A stretch of DNA of 64,000 nt, taken from Tepidiforma sp. GTDB taxonomy: Bacteria > Chloroflexota > Dehalococcoidia > Tepidiformales > Tepidiformaceae. The DNA lies in assembly GCA_026003935.1 (NCBI GenBank), contig BPIE01000002.1:1-64000 (forward strand), given 5' to 3'. Each line of letters opens with the position of its first letter. Position 1 is the first letter of the stretch. This document shows positions 47,526 to 55,781 of the stretch, piece after piece. The notes beneath the pieces were generated by a model that was not told where the DNA came from, searched no databases, and worked only from the letters and a program-made list of their open reading frames with translations. The position numbers were made by a program, and so were the translations under genes.

Positions 47526-48047
47526 TCAGACTTCCTTGATGGCGATGTCGATCGTGAACTCGCCAAACGATACGACGAGGGGGATGACGAGCCGTGTCAG
47601 GTTCAGGGTCGCGATGCTGCTGCCCTTGCCGAGGAGCAGAACCGGGGGCGACATGTCGCTGGGGTAGCCGTTGCGCTCGAGTGCGATGCCGGCCTGCCCC
47701 GTAATCATGTTCGCGAGCTCCGCGATGGCGCTTTGCGGCAGCGCATCGAACTCAGCCACGGGCTCGCCGATCATCCGGGAAGCAAACTCCTTCGCCGTAG
47801 GCTCGGACATCGAATAGATGACCAGCCCGGCGACGCCGCCGGTGATGGCGATCAGGACCGATACCTCGTTGGATGTTTGGGGCGATCGCACCCGGTGGAG
47901 CTGACCGCGGGTAACCGTTTCGCCGCATTCTTGCTGGATGACGCGGGCCGCGGCTTCCACAAACGGGGCGATGAGTTCAATGCGGGCCTTGTCGCCTGCC
48001 TCGGCAGCAGCCTGCGCAGCTTCCGCGACGGTGATCCTGGCGTGCAT
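47526..48047 (-). CDS. cheX: CheX-like chemotaxis phosphatase
   Basis: 173 residues of the CheC/CheX/FliY phosphatase fold: GVAGLVIYSMSEPTAKEFASRMI, and the catalytic signature AIAELANMITGQAGIAL with the E-x-x-N pair, present once as in CheX. CheX removes phosphate from CheY-P to end a tumble or switch signal. GGAGGAG precedes ATG 48047. Located downstream of fliM and an unknown gene; a second phosphatase, CheC, is encoded in the facing che operon. Confidence 0.85.
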   Translation of the reverse strand: MHARITVAEAAQAAAEAGDKARIELIAPFVEAAARVIQQECGETVTRGQLHRVRSPQTSNEVSVLIAITGGVAGLVIYSMSEPTAKEFASRMIGEPVAEFDALPQSAIAELANMITGQAGIALERNGYPSDMSPPVLLLGKGSSIATLNLTRLVIPLVVSFGEFTIDIAIKEV

Positions 48048-48100
48048 GGGTTCTCCTCCTGGGTGGCAAAAGGGGGCAAGTGGCGGGGCGTGCCGATGGC

Positions 48101-48451
48101 TCAGCCAACCTGCAGGGTCCGGCCGAGGTCGGTGGCGTATGCGCCGAAGTCGTCGATATCACGTGAGGTGATGGTGACCGTCGCTGGAAGCATGCCGTGC
48201 TCTTCGAGGCGCATGGCGAGCTCCCACCTCGCCCAGGTCTTGAGAAGGGTCGCCTTTTCGACCGGTGCAATACGGGCGCGCGCCATCTGCTGCACGATTT
48301 TCCGGTGGGCGTCCTGGGAGATGAGCACGGTTACCGTCGTCATGCCCGCGCGGCCGCCGTCGACCTTGAACACGAGGCGGTGGAAGCCCGAGCCGCCGTT
48401 CATGATCTCGGACGACATGAGGACGGCCCGGATGGGGATCGTGCTAGCCAT
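48101..48451 (-). CDS. Unknown protein between fliM and cheX
   Basis: 116 residues; alternative ATG 48460 (MTPM) is possible, but ATG 48451 has GAGG 8 nt upstream. It begins MASTIPIRAVLMSSEIMN; the rest is mixed alpha/beta with AHRKIVQQMARARIAPVEKATLLKTWARWELAMR in the middle. No family recognised. It overlaps the end of fliM by a few bases and precedes cheX by 53 bp, so it is in the same transcript and may take part in flagellar switching or be a local accessory factor. Confidence 0.65.
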   Translation of the reverse strand: MASTIPIRAVLMSSEIMNGGSGFHRLVFKVDGGRAGMTTVTVLISQDAHRKIVQQMARARIAPVEKATLLKTWARWELAMRLEEHGMLPATVTITSRDIDDFGAYATDLGRTLQVG

Positions 48452-49490
48452 TGGCGTCATCCTCGAATGGTCTCACCCAACCATCATCGTCAATCAGCCC
48501 GGTGACCTGTAGCGCCAACCGGCGGCCGCGCGTCCCCGGGACGCCCGCAAACCGTTCGCAGTTGCCGACCAGGACCCTGAGAGGTTCGTTCACCTCGCGG
48601 TCGAGGACGATGATGTCACCCGGTTCGAGCCGGGCTAGGTCGATTGCGGAGATGCGTGCGGACCCGAGGATTGTGCGGACGAGCACGCTCATGGGGAGGA
48701 CCTGCTCTTGCCTTACTCGCTCTTCCTCTCGTGTTCTCCGGCTGGGGCGGTTGTCGAAAAGGCTCTGCCCGGTCAGCTTGGGCAGAATCTGTTCGAGGAT
48801 GGTGAGCGGGAAGCAGAGAGAGATGCCGCCGGTCTGCTCGGCCAGCCGGATCTCGTACCACGCCGTGATGACGAATTCAGAGGGCGGGATAGCGTGCATG
48901 ACCTGGGGCCCGAGGGCGAGCTCGGACACATCCGGCGTGAGTTCCACGATGCGGGCCCACGGCTCGATGAGCGAGCGCGCCACGTCCATGCCGATGTGCC
49001 GGATGAGCGCGATTTCGATATCGGTCAGGTCGCGATTGAGCGCCTTCGGCGGCCGCTTCCCTTTTCCGCCCAGCAGGCGGTCGATGATGCCGAACGCGAC
49101 GTCGAGACCAAATGCGGTAACCGCGTACCCCTGAAGCGGGGACATGTCGATGATGATGACGACCGACTGGGTGCCGAGCTGGCTGACGTACTCTTCGTAG
49201 ATGCCGCGTTCGAGGGCGCTGAGCCGGGATTCCACCGGGGCCCGGAGGCGGGCTGAGAAGTTAGCCGCCATGGCGCCGGCGACGCCCTGCTGGATGATTT
49301 GGAGCCCGCGGAGCTGTTCCTTCGAAAGCTTTTCCGGGTGGCGGAAGTCGTACGGCTTGACGCGGCGGCCGCCGTCCTTTCGGGCAGGGGGCGGCATGGC
49401 GACGATGGTGTCCGCGTCGAGCTGGCTCACATCGGCGCTGAGGAGCGCGTCGATTTCGCGCTGGGTGAGGACGGCGTTTTCCGATGCCAT
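48444..49490 (-). CDS. fliM: Flagellar motor switch protein FliM
   Basis: 348 residues. The N-terminal CheY-P binding peptide is visible (VLTQREIDALLSADV), the middle domain includes GFGIIDRLLGGKG-like FGIIDRLLGGKGK and ...GPQVMHAIPPSEFVITAWYEIRL, and the C-terminal SpoA/FliN-like domain covers the last 80 residues (ISAIDLARLEPGDIIVLDREVNEPLRVLVGN). FliM joins the rotor C-ring and receives the chemotaxis signal. GGGAGGAGG lies upstream. The other switch and basal-body genes are outside the window. Confidence 0.95.
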   Translation of the reverse strand: MASENAVLTQREIDALLSADVSQLDADTIVAMPPPARKDGGRRVKPYDFRHPEKLSKEQLRGLQIIQQGVAGAMAANFSARLRAPVESRLSALERGIYEEYVSQLGTQSVVIIIDMSPLQGYAVTAFGLDVAFGIIDRLLGGKGKRPPKALNRDLTDIEIALIRHIGMDVARSLIEPWARIVELTPDVSELALGPQVMHAIPPSEFVITAWYEIRLAEQTGGISLCFPLTILEQILPKLTGQSLFDNRPSRRTREEERVRQEQVLPMSVLVRTILGSARISAIDLARLEPGDIIVLDREVNEPLRVLVGNCERFAGVPGTRGRRLALQVTGLIDDDGWVRPFEDDANG

Positions 49491-49711
49491 GGGCTGCCTG
49501 CCTCCTCCCGCAGTGTCCCTGCTTTGACTATCGGCAAGAAATCCGCGGAAACCCTAGCCCCGCGGTGAAGATTCCCGCAGCCGAGAGGGACTGGTTAGGG
49601 GAGTTCCGGAGGCGTATTGGGGGAAGGTTCGGATGCCCGGGGCGCATTGCCGATTCGTAGCTTTTGGTAGCGCCCCGGCCTCGTGCCGGGAACTTCCGTG
49701 GAGGAATGTCC

Positions 49712-50212
49712 GTGGCCAGGTTCGAAAACGCCCCTGAATCAAGTGCGCTCCCATCGAGCGAGGAACACGTCGTCATTTTCAAGCTCGCCGATGAGTACTA
49801 CGCGCTGGATATCCAGACCGTGCAGGAAATCGTGCGGATGCAGACGATTACGAGCATTCCCGGGGCCGACTTCTGGGTGGAAGGCATCACCAATCTGCGC
49901 GGCCGGGTCGTGCCGGTGATCGACCTTCGGAAGCGGTGCGGTGTGCCAGCCGGGGAGTACACGCCGGAGACGCGCATCGTGGTCGTGAGCAGCTCGACGG
50001 GGATGGTGGGGCTGATCGTTGATGCAGTGAGCGAAGTCATGCGTATCCCGGGTGACCAGGTCGAGCCGCCGAGCGCCATCGTTGCCGGGCCTGAGAACGG
50101 GTACCTCCGCGGTGTCGCCAAGCTCGAAGACCGGCTCGTGTCGCTGGTCGACCTGGAGGGCGTCCTGCCGACCTCGGCGGACGAGTTTGGTGCCTACTCG
50201 CGCGCAGCCTGA
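49712..50212 (+). CDS. cheW: Chemotaxis adaptor CheW
   Basis: 166 residues from GTG 49712, since GGAGG is 7 nt upstream; the ATG at 49706 would be only 1-2 nt from it. The CheW fold is clear: EEHVVIFKLADEYYALDIQTVQEIV, FWVEGITNLRGRVVPVIDLRKR, RIVVVSSSTGMVGLIVDAVSEV. It couples receptors to CheA. First gene of the che operon; cheA follows after about 70 bp. The divergent fliM operon starts about 220 bp upstream. Confidence 0.95.
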   Translation: MARFENAPESSALPSSEEHVVIFKLADEYYALDIQTVQEIVRMQTITSIPGADFWVEGITNLRGRVVPVIDLRKRCGVPAGEYTPETRIVVVSSSTGMVGLIVDAVSEVMRIPGDQVEPPSAIVAGPENGYLRGVAKLEDRLVSLVDLEGVLPTSADEFGAYSRAA

Positions 50213-50282
50213 GCCAGCGTCAACAACCGCCGCGGCCGCTGGGCCGTGTACCTGAACCCTGGAAATCGAGGAGTGCCGCCGC

Positions 50283-52388
50283 ATGGCCAGCACGAAGGGA
50301 ACCCCGCTCCAGTTCGACCTCGACGACGAGGACCTGAAGCTCTTCCTCGAGGAGGCGGAGGAGCAAATCGAACTGCTCGACCAGTCGCTCGTCCAGCTCG
50401 AGGGTGAGCCGGACCCGGCGCTCGTCCAGCGCATCTTCCGGGCGGCGCACACGCTCAAGGGGTCGAGCGCGACCATCGGGCACAAGAAGATGGCCTCGCT
50501 GACGCACGCCATGGAGACGGTGCTCGACGCGGTCCGCCAGGGCCGCCGGGCGCCGACCTCGGACGTCGTCGATGCCCTGCTCGCCGGTTTGGATGCGCTC
50601 CGGGTGCTGGCCAACGAAGTGGTGACACGGGTGGATTCCGGCACGGAGACAGAGCGGCTGGAAGCCGACTTGATGGCAGTGCTCGAAAGTGATGGTCCGA
50701 CGCTCCCGGCGCCCGAGGTATCCGACGTGCCGGTCTACCGGGTCTCCCCAGAGGCGCTGGAGGCCTGCCGGGAAGAGATCGAGCAGGGGCACGGCATCTA
50801 CTTCGTGGACGTGACGATTGCGTCCGATTGCCAGCTGCCATCCATTCGCTGCTACCAGGTGCTCCAGGAGATGGAAAGCATTGGGAAGGTTGCGGCGCTC
50901 TGGCCCGACCGCGAGGTAATCGAGGCCGGTGGCGGCGAGTACCGGATGGCGGGTTTGCTCGTGACCCGGCAAACCGAGGAGCAAATTGCGAGCGCGCTCA
51001 AGGCCGTTAGCGATGTCGCTGACGTTCGCACCCGGCAGGTGCCCGCTTCGGAGGCTTCCGGCAGCATCGAAGGATTTCGGGACGAGCCGAAGGCGGCGAC
51101 GGCAGCACCGGCAGCATCCTCGGCGGGGCGAGACGACGGCACGTCCGACGGGGCGCGCAACAGCGGCAACAGGAAGGCGTCGCAGTCCGTGCGTATCGAC
51201 GTCGAGCGGCTGGATGGGCTGATGAACCTCGTCGGGGAGCTCGTCATCGACCGCACGCGGCTGCAGCAGGTGCGGGAGCAGCTCAGCAGCGTGCTGCGGG
51301 ACGCGAATCTCAGCGAACTCATGGACAACTTCGAAGAAACGACCTCGCACCTGGCGCGGGTAACGGATGAGCTGCAGGAGCAGATCATGCGGAGCCGGAT
51401 GCTGCCGGTTCGCTCGGTGCTTTCGAGGCTCCCGCGGCTGGTGCGCGATGTCGCGGTGAAGTGCGGGAAGAAGGTCGACCTCGTGACGGCCGGTGAGGAG
51501 ACCGAACTGGACCGATCGGTCATCGAGGAGATTTCCGACCCGCTGGTGCACATCCTCAGGAACGCCGTCGACCACGGCATCGAATCGCCCGAGGACCGGC
51601 GGGCTGTCGGCAAGCCGGAGACCGGCACTATCTCGGTCACCGCGTGGAACCAGGAGACCTACATCTACCTCTCGGTTCGCGACGACGGCCGCGGAATCGA
51701 TACCGCGGCGCTCCGGCGCAAGGTAGTCGAGAAGGGCCTGATGACTCGGGAGGCTGCGGAATCGGCGCCCGATGACCAGGTCGTGCAGTGGATTTTCATG
51801 CCGGGGCTTTCCACGGCGAAGCAGGTTACCGACGTCTCGGGCCGCGGTGTCGGGATGGACATCGTCCGGACCAACATCGAACGTCTGAACGGTCAAATCA
51901 CGGTGAGCAGCGTCCAGGGCAAGGGCACCGAGGTCATCATCCAGCTCCCGCTGACCCTGGCGACGACGAAAGCGCTGATGGTCTCTGCGAACGGGACGGT
52001 GTACGCGATTCCGCTCGTTTCGGTAACCGAGGCGCTTGCTGACCATGAGGCAGATGTACACACGGTTGGGGGTCGGAAAACGCTCCGGCTGCGGCACCGA
52101 CTGCTGCCGATGATCGACCTCGCAGCAGCGCTCGGGGATACGCGCCCGCGCGTGCTCCCGACGGACGGCTACTTCGTCGTCGCGGCCCGCCATGGTGACC
52201 GGCAGGCCGCATTCATCGTGGACCGCCTGCTGGGGGAACAGGACGTCGTCGTGAAGTCTCTCGGCGACATGCTCGGCACGAGAAAGGGGCTGACGGGCGC
52301 CACCATCCTCGGTGACGGGACGCTCGGGCTCATCGTGGATATCGCAAGCCTCGTTACGGAACAGGCCGCCGTTGCGGTGCCGGCCTGA
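50283..52388 (+). CDS. cheA: Chemotaxis histidine kinase CheA
   Basis: 701 residues. HPt domain with His56 in IFRAAHTLKGSS, a P2-like region (about 150-260, CheY-binding type), dimerisation helices around SVRIDVERLDGLMNLVGELVIDRTRL, the ATPase N, G1 and G2 boxes (HILRNAVDHGIESPEDR, RDDGRGID, GRGVGMDIVRTNI) and a C-terminal CheW-like domain from about 560 (ALMVSANGTVYAIPLVSV). It autophosphorylates in response to receptors and passes phosphate to CheY and CheB. Start ATG after GAGG. cheC follows. Confidence 0.97.
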   Translation: MASTKGTPLQFDLDDEDLKLFLEEAEEQIELLDQSLVQLEGEPDPALVQRIFRAAHTLKGSSATIGHKKMASLTHAMETVLDAVRQGRRAPTSDVVDALLAGLDALRVLANEVVTRVDSGTETERLEADLMAVLESDGPTLPAPEVSDVPVYRVSPEALEACREEIEQGHGIYFVDVTIASDCQLPSIRCYQVLQEMESIGKVAALWPDREVIEAGGGEYRMAGLLVTRQTEEQIASALKAVSDVADVRTRQVPASEASGSIEGFRDEPKAATAAPAASSAGRDDGTSDGARNSGNRKASQSVRIDVERLDGLMNLVGELVIDRTRLQQVREQLSSVLRDANLSELMDNFEETTSHLARVTDELQEQIMRSRMLPVRSVLSRLPRLVRDVAVKCGKKVDLVTAGEETELDRSVIEEISDPLVHILRNAVDHGIESPEDRRAVGKPETGTISVTAWNQETYIYLSVRDDGRGIDTAALRRKVVEKGLMTREAAESAPDDQVVQWIFMPGLSTAKQVTDVSGRGVGMDIVRTNIERLNGQITVSSVQGKGTEVIIQLPLTLATTKALMVSANGTVYAIPLVSVTEALADHEADVHTVGGRKTLRLRHRLLPMIDLAAALGDTRPRVLPTDGYFVVAARHGDRQAAFIVDRLLGEQDVVVKSLGDMLGTRKGLTGATILGDGTLGLIVDIASLVTEQAAVAVPA

Positions 52389-52426
52389 GCGGCCGGACCG
52401 AGCCAGCACAACCGGGGAGAACGCGT

Positions 52427-53020
52427 ATGTCAGTCGAGGAATTGGTCCCTGCACTCGGTTCTGTCGCCGCAGATGGAGCGGCGCGTGCAGGCAGAGGTCT
52501 CAGTGGCCTGATGGGGCAGGAGATCGTGATTCATGTCCCAAACATCCGGGTTGGGACCAAGAACGACGCATGCGACGCGGTAGGCGGCGAAGAGACCGTC
52601 GTGATTGGGTCGTACCTTTCGATTTCGGGCGACATCACCGGGCACGTCATGCTGCTGTTCCCTGAGCCGCGCGCCCTTGAGTGCGTGGACCTCATGATGG
52701 GGCAGGCGCCGGGAACGACGACAGAGCCCGACGAAATGGCGTGCTCTGCCATTTCGGAGCTCGGAAACATCGTCGGCTCGGCATTCGTGAACGCGTTGGC
52801 CGACCACCTGAACCTGGTGCTCCATCCAAGCCCGCCGCAGGTCCTGCACGACATGGCGATTGCCCTCGTGGAGACCGTCTACGCCGAGGTGCTCTCGCAA
52901 GGCGGCGATGTGGTGATGATGGACGCGGTCTTCGAAGACCAGAAGGGGCGCACCGCGGGACTGCTCATCGTGGCCCCAGACCCGGCGTCGCTCGGGGCGC
53001 TCGAGAGGGTAGCGGCATGA
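52427..53020 (+). CDS. cheC: CheC-type CheY-P phosphatase
   Basis: 197 residues with two E-x-x-N-type phosphatase centres: CSAISELGNIVGSAFVNAL (first, intact) and IALVETVYAEVLSQGG (second, degraded: N replaced), so catalysis would rely mainly on the first. The middle GDITGHVMLLFPEPRALECVDLMMG is typical. In CheC/CheD systems CheD binds CheC. The cheD ATG overlaps the stop (ATGA), so expression is coupled. Confidence 0.9.
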   Translation: MSVEELVPALGSVAADGAARAGRGLSGLMGQEIVIHVPNIRVGTKNDACDAVGGEETVVIGSYLSISGDITGHVMLLFPEPRALECVDLMMGQAPGTTTEPDEMACSAISELGNIVGSAFVNALADHLNLVLHPSPPQVLHDMAIALVETVYAEVLSQGGDVVMMDAVFEDQKGRTAGLLIVAPDPASLGALERVAA

Positions 53021-53523
53021 CCACCGTCACTGCCGAGGCCCGGCGCATCTCCGTGGGCATCGGCCAGCTCGCGGTCAGCCGCGACGCTCGCGAGGTGCTC
53101 GTCGCCTACGGGCTCGGGTCCTGCGTTGGAATTAGCTGTTACGACCCTGAAGCAAAGGTGGCCGCCCTGGCCCACGTGCTGCTTCCGTCTTCCGACGGCA
53201 AGCGGGCCGATGACAGGGAGCCGGCGCGGTTTGCAGACACGGGCATCGACCTCCTGCTGCAGCGGCTCGCCGAAGCGGGCGCCGTGAAGCGGCGGCTCAT
53301 CGTCAAGGTCGCGGGCGGAGCAGCGGTGCTGGGCGCCGCAAATGCCGAGAAATTCAAGATCGGCGTTCGAAATGCCGAAGCCATAACCGAACGGTTGAAG
53401 CACCACGGCATCCGCGTGGCTGCGGCTGACCTCGGCGGCACGAAGGGCCGCACGATGGAAGTGCACGTGGCGACCGGCAGAACCTTTGTGCGAACGGCCG
53501 CTTCGCCGGCCAGCGAACTGTAG
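53017..53523 (+). CDS. cheD: Chemoreceptor glutamine deamidase CheD
   Basis: 168 residues. The papain-like catalytic Cys is in AYGLGSCVGISCYD, the His in AALAHVLLP, and the GG-rich C-terminal region (LIVKVAGGAAVLGAANAEKFKIGVRNAEA) follows. CheD deamidates receptor glutamines and binds CheC, adjusting adaptation. ATG 53017 overlaps the cheC stop; the track start 52681 is wrong. cheY follows 10 bp later. Confidence 0.95.
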   Translation: MTTVTAEARRISVGIGQLAVSRDAREVLVAYGLGSCVGISCYDPEAKVAALAHVLLPSSDGKRADDREPARFADTGIDLLLQRLAEAGAVKRRLIVKVAGGAAVLGAANAEKFKIGVRNAEAITERLKHHGIRVAAADLGGTKGRTMEVHVATGRTFVRTAASPASEL

Positions 53524-53533
53524 GAGACACACG

Positions 53534-53890
53534 ATGGCAACCATTCTCGTTGTCGACGATGCCGCCTTCATGCGCATGCGGATGTCCAAGATCCTCACCG
53601 AAGCCGGCTACGAGGTCATCCAGGCCGAGAACGGCCTCGAGGCGCTCGAGAAGTACCAGTCCGTAAAACCCGATGCCGTCCTGATGGACATCACGATGCC
53701 CGAGATGGACGGGCTCACCGCGCTCAAGGAGATCCGAAAGGTCGACCCGAACGCGAAGGTCGCGATGGTCACGGCGCTGGGCCAGCAGCAGATTGTCCTC
53801 GAGGCTGTGAAGAACGGCGCCAAGGATTTCCTCGTAAAGCCAGCCGAGGCCGACCGCGTGCTGGCAGCAGTCAGCAAGCTCTGCAACTAG
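53534..53890 (+). CDS. cheY: Chemotaxis response regulator CheY
   Basis: 118 residues, one receiver domain. The acidic pocket is VVDD at the start and the phosphoacceptor Asp52 in VLMDITMPEMDG; Thr/Ser in MVTALGQQ and Lys in FLVKPAE complete the active site. CheY-P binds the FliM N-terminal peptide to switch rotation. GGAG lies upstream of ATG 53534; the track start 53486 is too early. cheB follows. Confidence 0.95.
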   Translation: MATILVVDDAAFMRMRMSKILTEAGYEVIQAENGLEALEKYQSVKPDAVLMDITMPEMDGLTALKEIRKVDPNAKVAMVTALGQQQIVLEAVKNGAKDFLVKPAEADRVLAAVSKLCN

Positions 53891-53907
53891 GAACGGAGGG
53901 GGCTCCC

Positions 53908-54987
53908 GTGGCTTACCCAGCCCCGTCCCCAGCGCGGCCCATCCGCGTCCTCATCGTTGACGACTCGGCGTTCATGCGCAGGGCCATCGAACGGCTGCTG
54001 ACGGCACATCCCGGTGTCACCATTGCCGGGCAGGCGGCAGACGGAATGGAGGCTGTACAGAAGGCGCTTCAGCTTCGGCCTGACGTCATCACCATGGACG
54101 TTGAGATGCCGAAGATGGACGGCGTGTCGGCCGTCGCCGAGATCATGAAGACGGTCCCGACGCCGATCGTGATGGTTTCGACCCTGACGCATGAGGGCAC
54201 GACGACCGCCATCCGCGCTCTTGAGGCGGGGGCCGTCGAGTGCGTGGGCAAGCCGTCGGGACTCAGCGCCGACCTCGTGAATGTTGGTGAGAAGCTCTTC
54301 GAGGCCGTCCAGCGGGCAAGCCAGGCGAAACTCGTTCGCCGACGGCCGGCTCCAATGCCACCGCCGTCGGCACGAACCGTCGAACGCAGCCGTGTCCCGG
54401 GCAGCCAGGTGCCGGCGAAGTACGCGGTAGTGATCGGCTCTTCTACGGGGGGGCCGCCCGCGCTCACCCAGGTGGTGCCGCACCTGCCGGCGGGGCTGAA
54501 CGCAGGGGTCATCGTTGTGCAGCACATGCCGCCCGGGTTTACCGGTGCGCTTGCACGACGGCTGGATGGGCTTTCGCCGTTGCCCGTCGCGGAGGCGAAG
54601 GACGGCGACCTCGTTTCGGCGGGGCGCGTCCTCGTGGCACCGGGCGACTACCACCTGATCGTTGGGCGCGACCGACGGGTCCGGCTCGACCACGGGCCTA
54701 CCGTGCACGGGGTCCGACCGAGCGTTGACGTGACGCTCTTCTCAGTCGCCGAAGTATTCGGCAGCGCGGTGAGCGTCGCAATCCTGACCGGCATGGGCCG
54801 GGACGGCGCCGATGGTGCGGCGAGAGTAGAGAGTGCAGGCGGGCAGGTGTTCGCGCAGGACGAAGCAACGAGCGTGGTCTACGGCATGCCGCGGGTGACG
54901 GTCGAGCGCACGAGAAGCGCCCGGCAGCTACCCATCGACCGTATCGCGGCGGCGCTTGCGGCCAGCGTCCCCGGGAGGCTTGGATGA
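53908..54987 (+). CDS. cheB: Chemotaxis methylesterase CheB
   Basis: 359 residues. An N-terminal receiver (Asp64 in VITMDVEMPKMDG) is joined by a linker to the methylesterase domain: GSSTGGPPALTQVV with the catalytic Ser, VVQHMPPGFTGALARRLD with His, and TGMGRDGADGAARVESAGG with Asp. It removes methyl groups from receptors and can deamidate them. GTG start with GGAGGGGGC upstream. cheR overlaps its stop by ATGA. Confidence 0.97.
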   Translation: MAYPAPSPARPIRVLIVDDSAFMRRAIERLLTAHPGVTIAGQAADGMEAVQKALQLRPDVITMDVEMPKMDGVSAVAEIMKTVPTPIVMVSTLTHEGTTTAIRALEAGAVECVGKPSGLSADLVNVGEKLFEAVQRASQAKLVRRRPAPMPPPSARTVERSRVPGSQVPAKYAVVIGSSTGGPPALTQVVPHLPAGLNAGVIVVQHMPPGFTGALARRLDGLSPLPVAEAKDGDLVSAGRVLVAPGDYHLIVGRDRRVRLDHGPTVHGVRPSVDVTLFSVAEVFGSAVSVAILTGMGRDGADGAARVESAGGQVFAQDEATSVVYGMPRVTVERTRSARQLPIDRIAAALAASVPGRLG

Positions 54988-55781
54988 CGCAGGACACGAC
55001 AACCGACGCCCAGTGGCTCTCGTTCCGGAGGGCGCTCGAGGCAGCTATCGGAGTACCGCTGGGCCAATACAAAGAGCCGCAGATGAAGCGGCGGCTCGGG
55101 AGCCTGATGACGCGTCGGGGAATCAGCTCGTGGCAGGCGTTCAGCCGCGCAATTTCGGCGGACCCGAAGCTGCTCGACGAAGTGCGGGATACGCTGACTA
55201 TCAACGTCAGCGAGTTTTTCCGGCAGCCCGAGCGGTTCCGCGAGCTGGAGACCAGATGGTTCCCGATGCTTCTCAAGGAGCGGCGCAGCCTGAAGATTTG
55301 GAGCGCCGGCTGCTCCATCGGCTGTGAGCCGTACACCATCGCCATGGTCCTCGACCGCATCGACCCCGGCGGGCGGCACAACATCCTCGCGACTGACGTC
55401 GACATGCCCATCCTTTCGCGCGCGAAGGACGGCGCCGGCTATCTTCCGTCGGAGGTCCGGTCGGTGCCGCCCGAGTATCTCAAGCGATACTTCGTCAAAG
55501 AGGACGGGACGTACCGGGTTGTCGATGAGATTCGGCGTCGGGTCACGTTCCGCCGCCACGACTTGTTGAAAGACCCGTATCCGACGGACCTTGACCTGAT
55601 TGCGTGCCGAAACGTCGTCATCTACTTCACGGACGAGGCGAAGCAGCACATCTATGCCGGTTTCAGTCGGTCGCTCCGGCCAGGCGGAGTCCTGTTCGTT
55701 GGCGGCAGCGAGATGATTATGAGGTCGGGCGAGCTCGGGTTCAGGACCGCGGGAGTCAACCTGTATCAGCGAGCTGCGTGA
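54984..55781 (+). CDS. cheR: Chemotaxis methyltransferase CheR
   Basis: 265 residues. N-terminal helical domain (YKEPQMKRRLGSLMTRRG, the receptor-binding basic region), then a SAM-dependent methyltransferase fold: FFRQPERF, IWSAGCSIGCEPYTIAM with the SAM-binding loop, ATDVDMPIL and DLIACRNVVIYF. It methylates receptor glutamates. It overlaps the end of cheB by 4 bp and converges with the PAP2 gene by 26 bp. Receptors (MCPs) for this pathway are not encoded in the window. Confidence 0.96.
   Translation: MTQDTTTDAQWLSFRRALEAAIGVPLGQYKEPQMKRRLGSLMTRRGISSWQAFSRAISADPKLLDEVRDTLTINVSEFFRQPERFRELETRWFPMLLKERRSLKIWSAGCSIGCEPYTIAMVLDRIDPGGRHNILATDVDMPILSRAKDGAGYLPSEVRSVPPEYLKRYFVKEDGTYRVVDEIRRRVTFRRHDLLKDPYPTDLDLIACRNVVIYFTDEAKQHIYAGFSRSLRPGGVLFVGGSEMIMRSGELGFRTAGVNLYQRAA

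Noticed and set aside
49528-49656. Sigma-28-type flagellar promoter (GCCGATAG minus, GCCGATTC plus)
   Set aside because: A GCCGAT core exists in both orientations, but no TAAA-type -35 at the right distance; the minus-strand TAGGGTTT is 2 bp too far away.
50220-52454. 744-residue minus-strand ORF opposite cheA
   Set aside because: Shadow of cheA; no domain or start signal, and cheA has all expected motifs.
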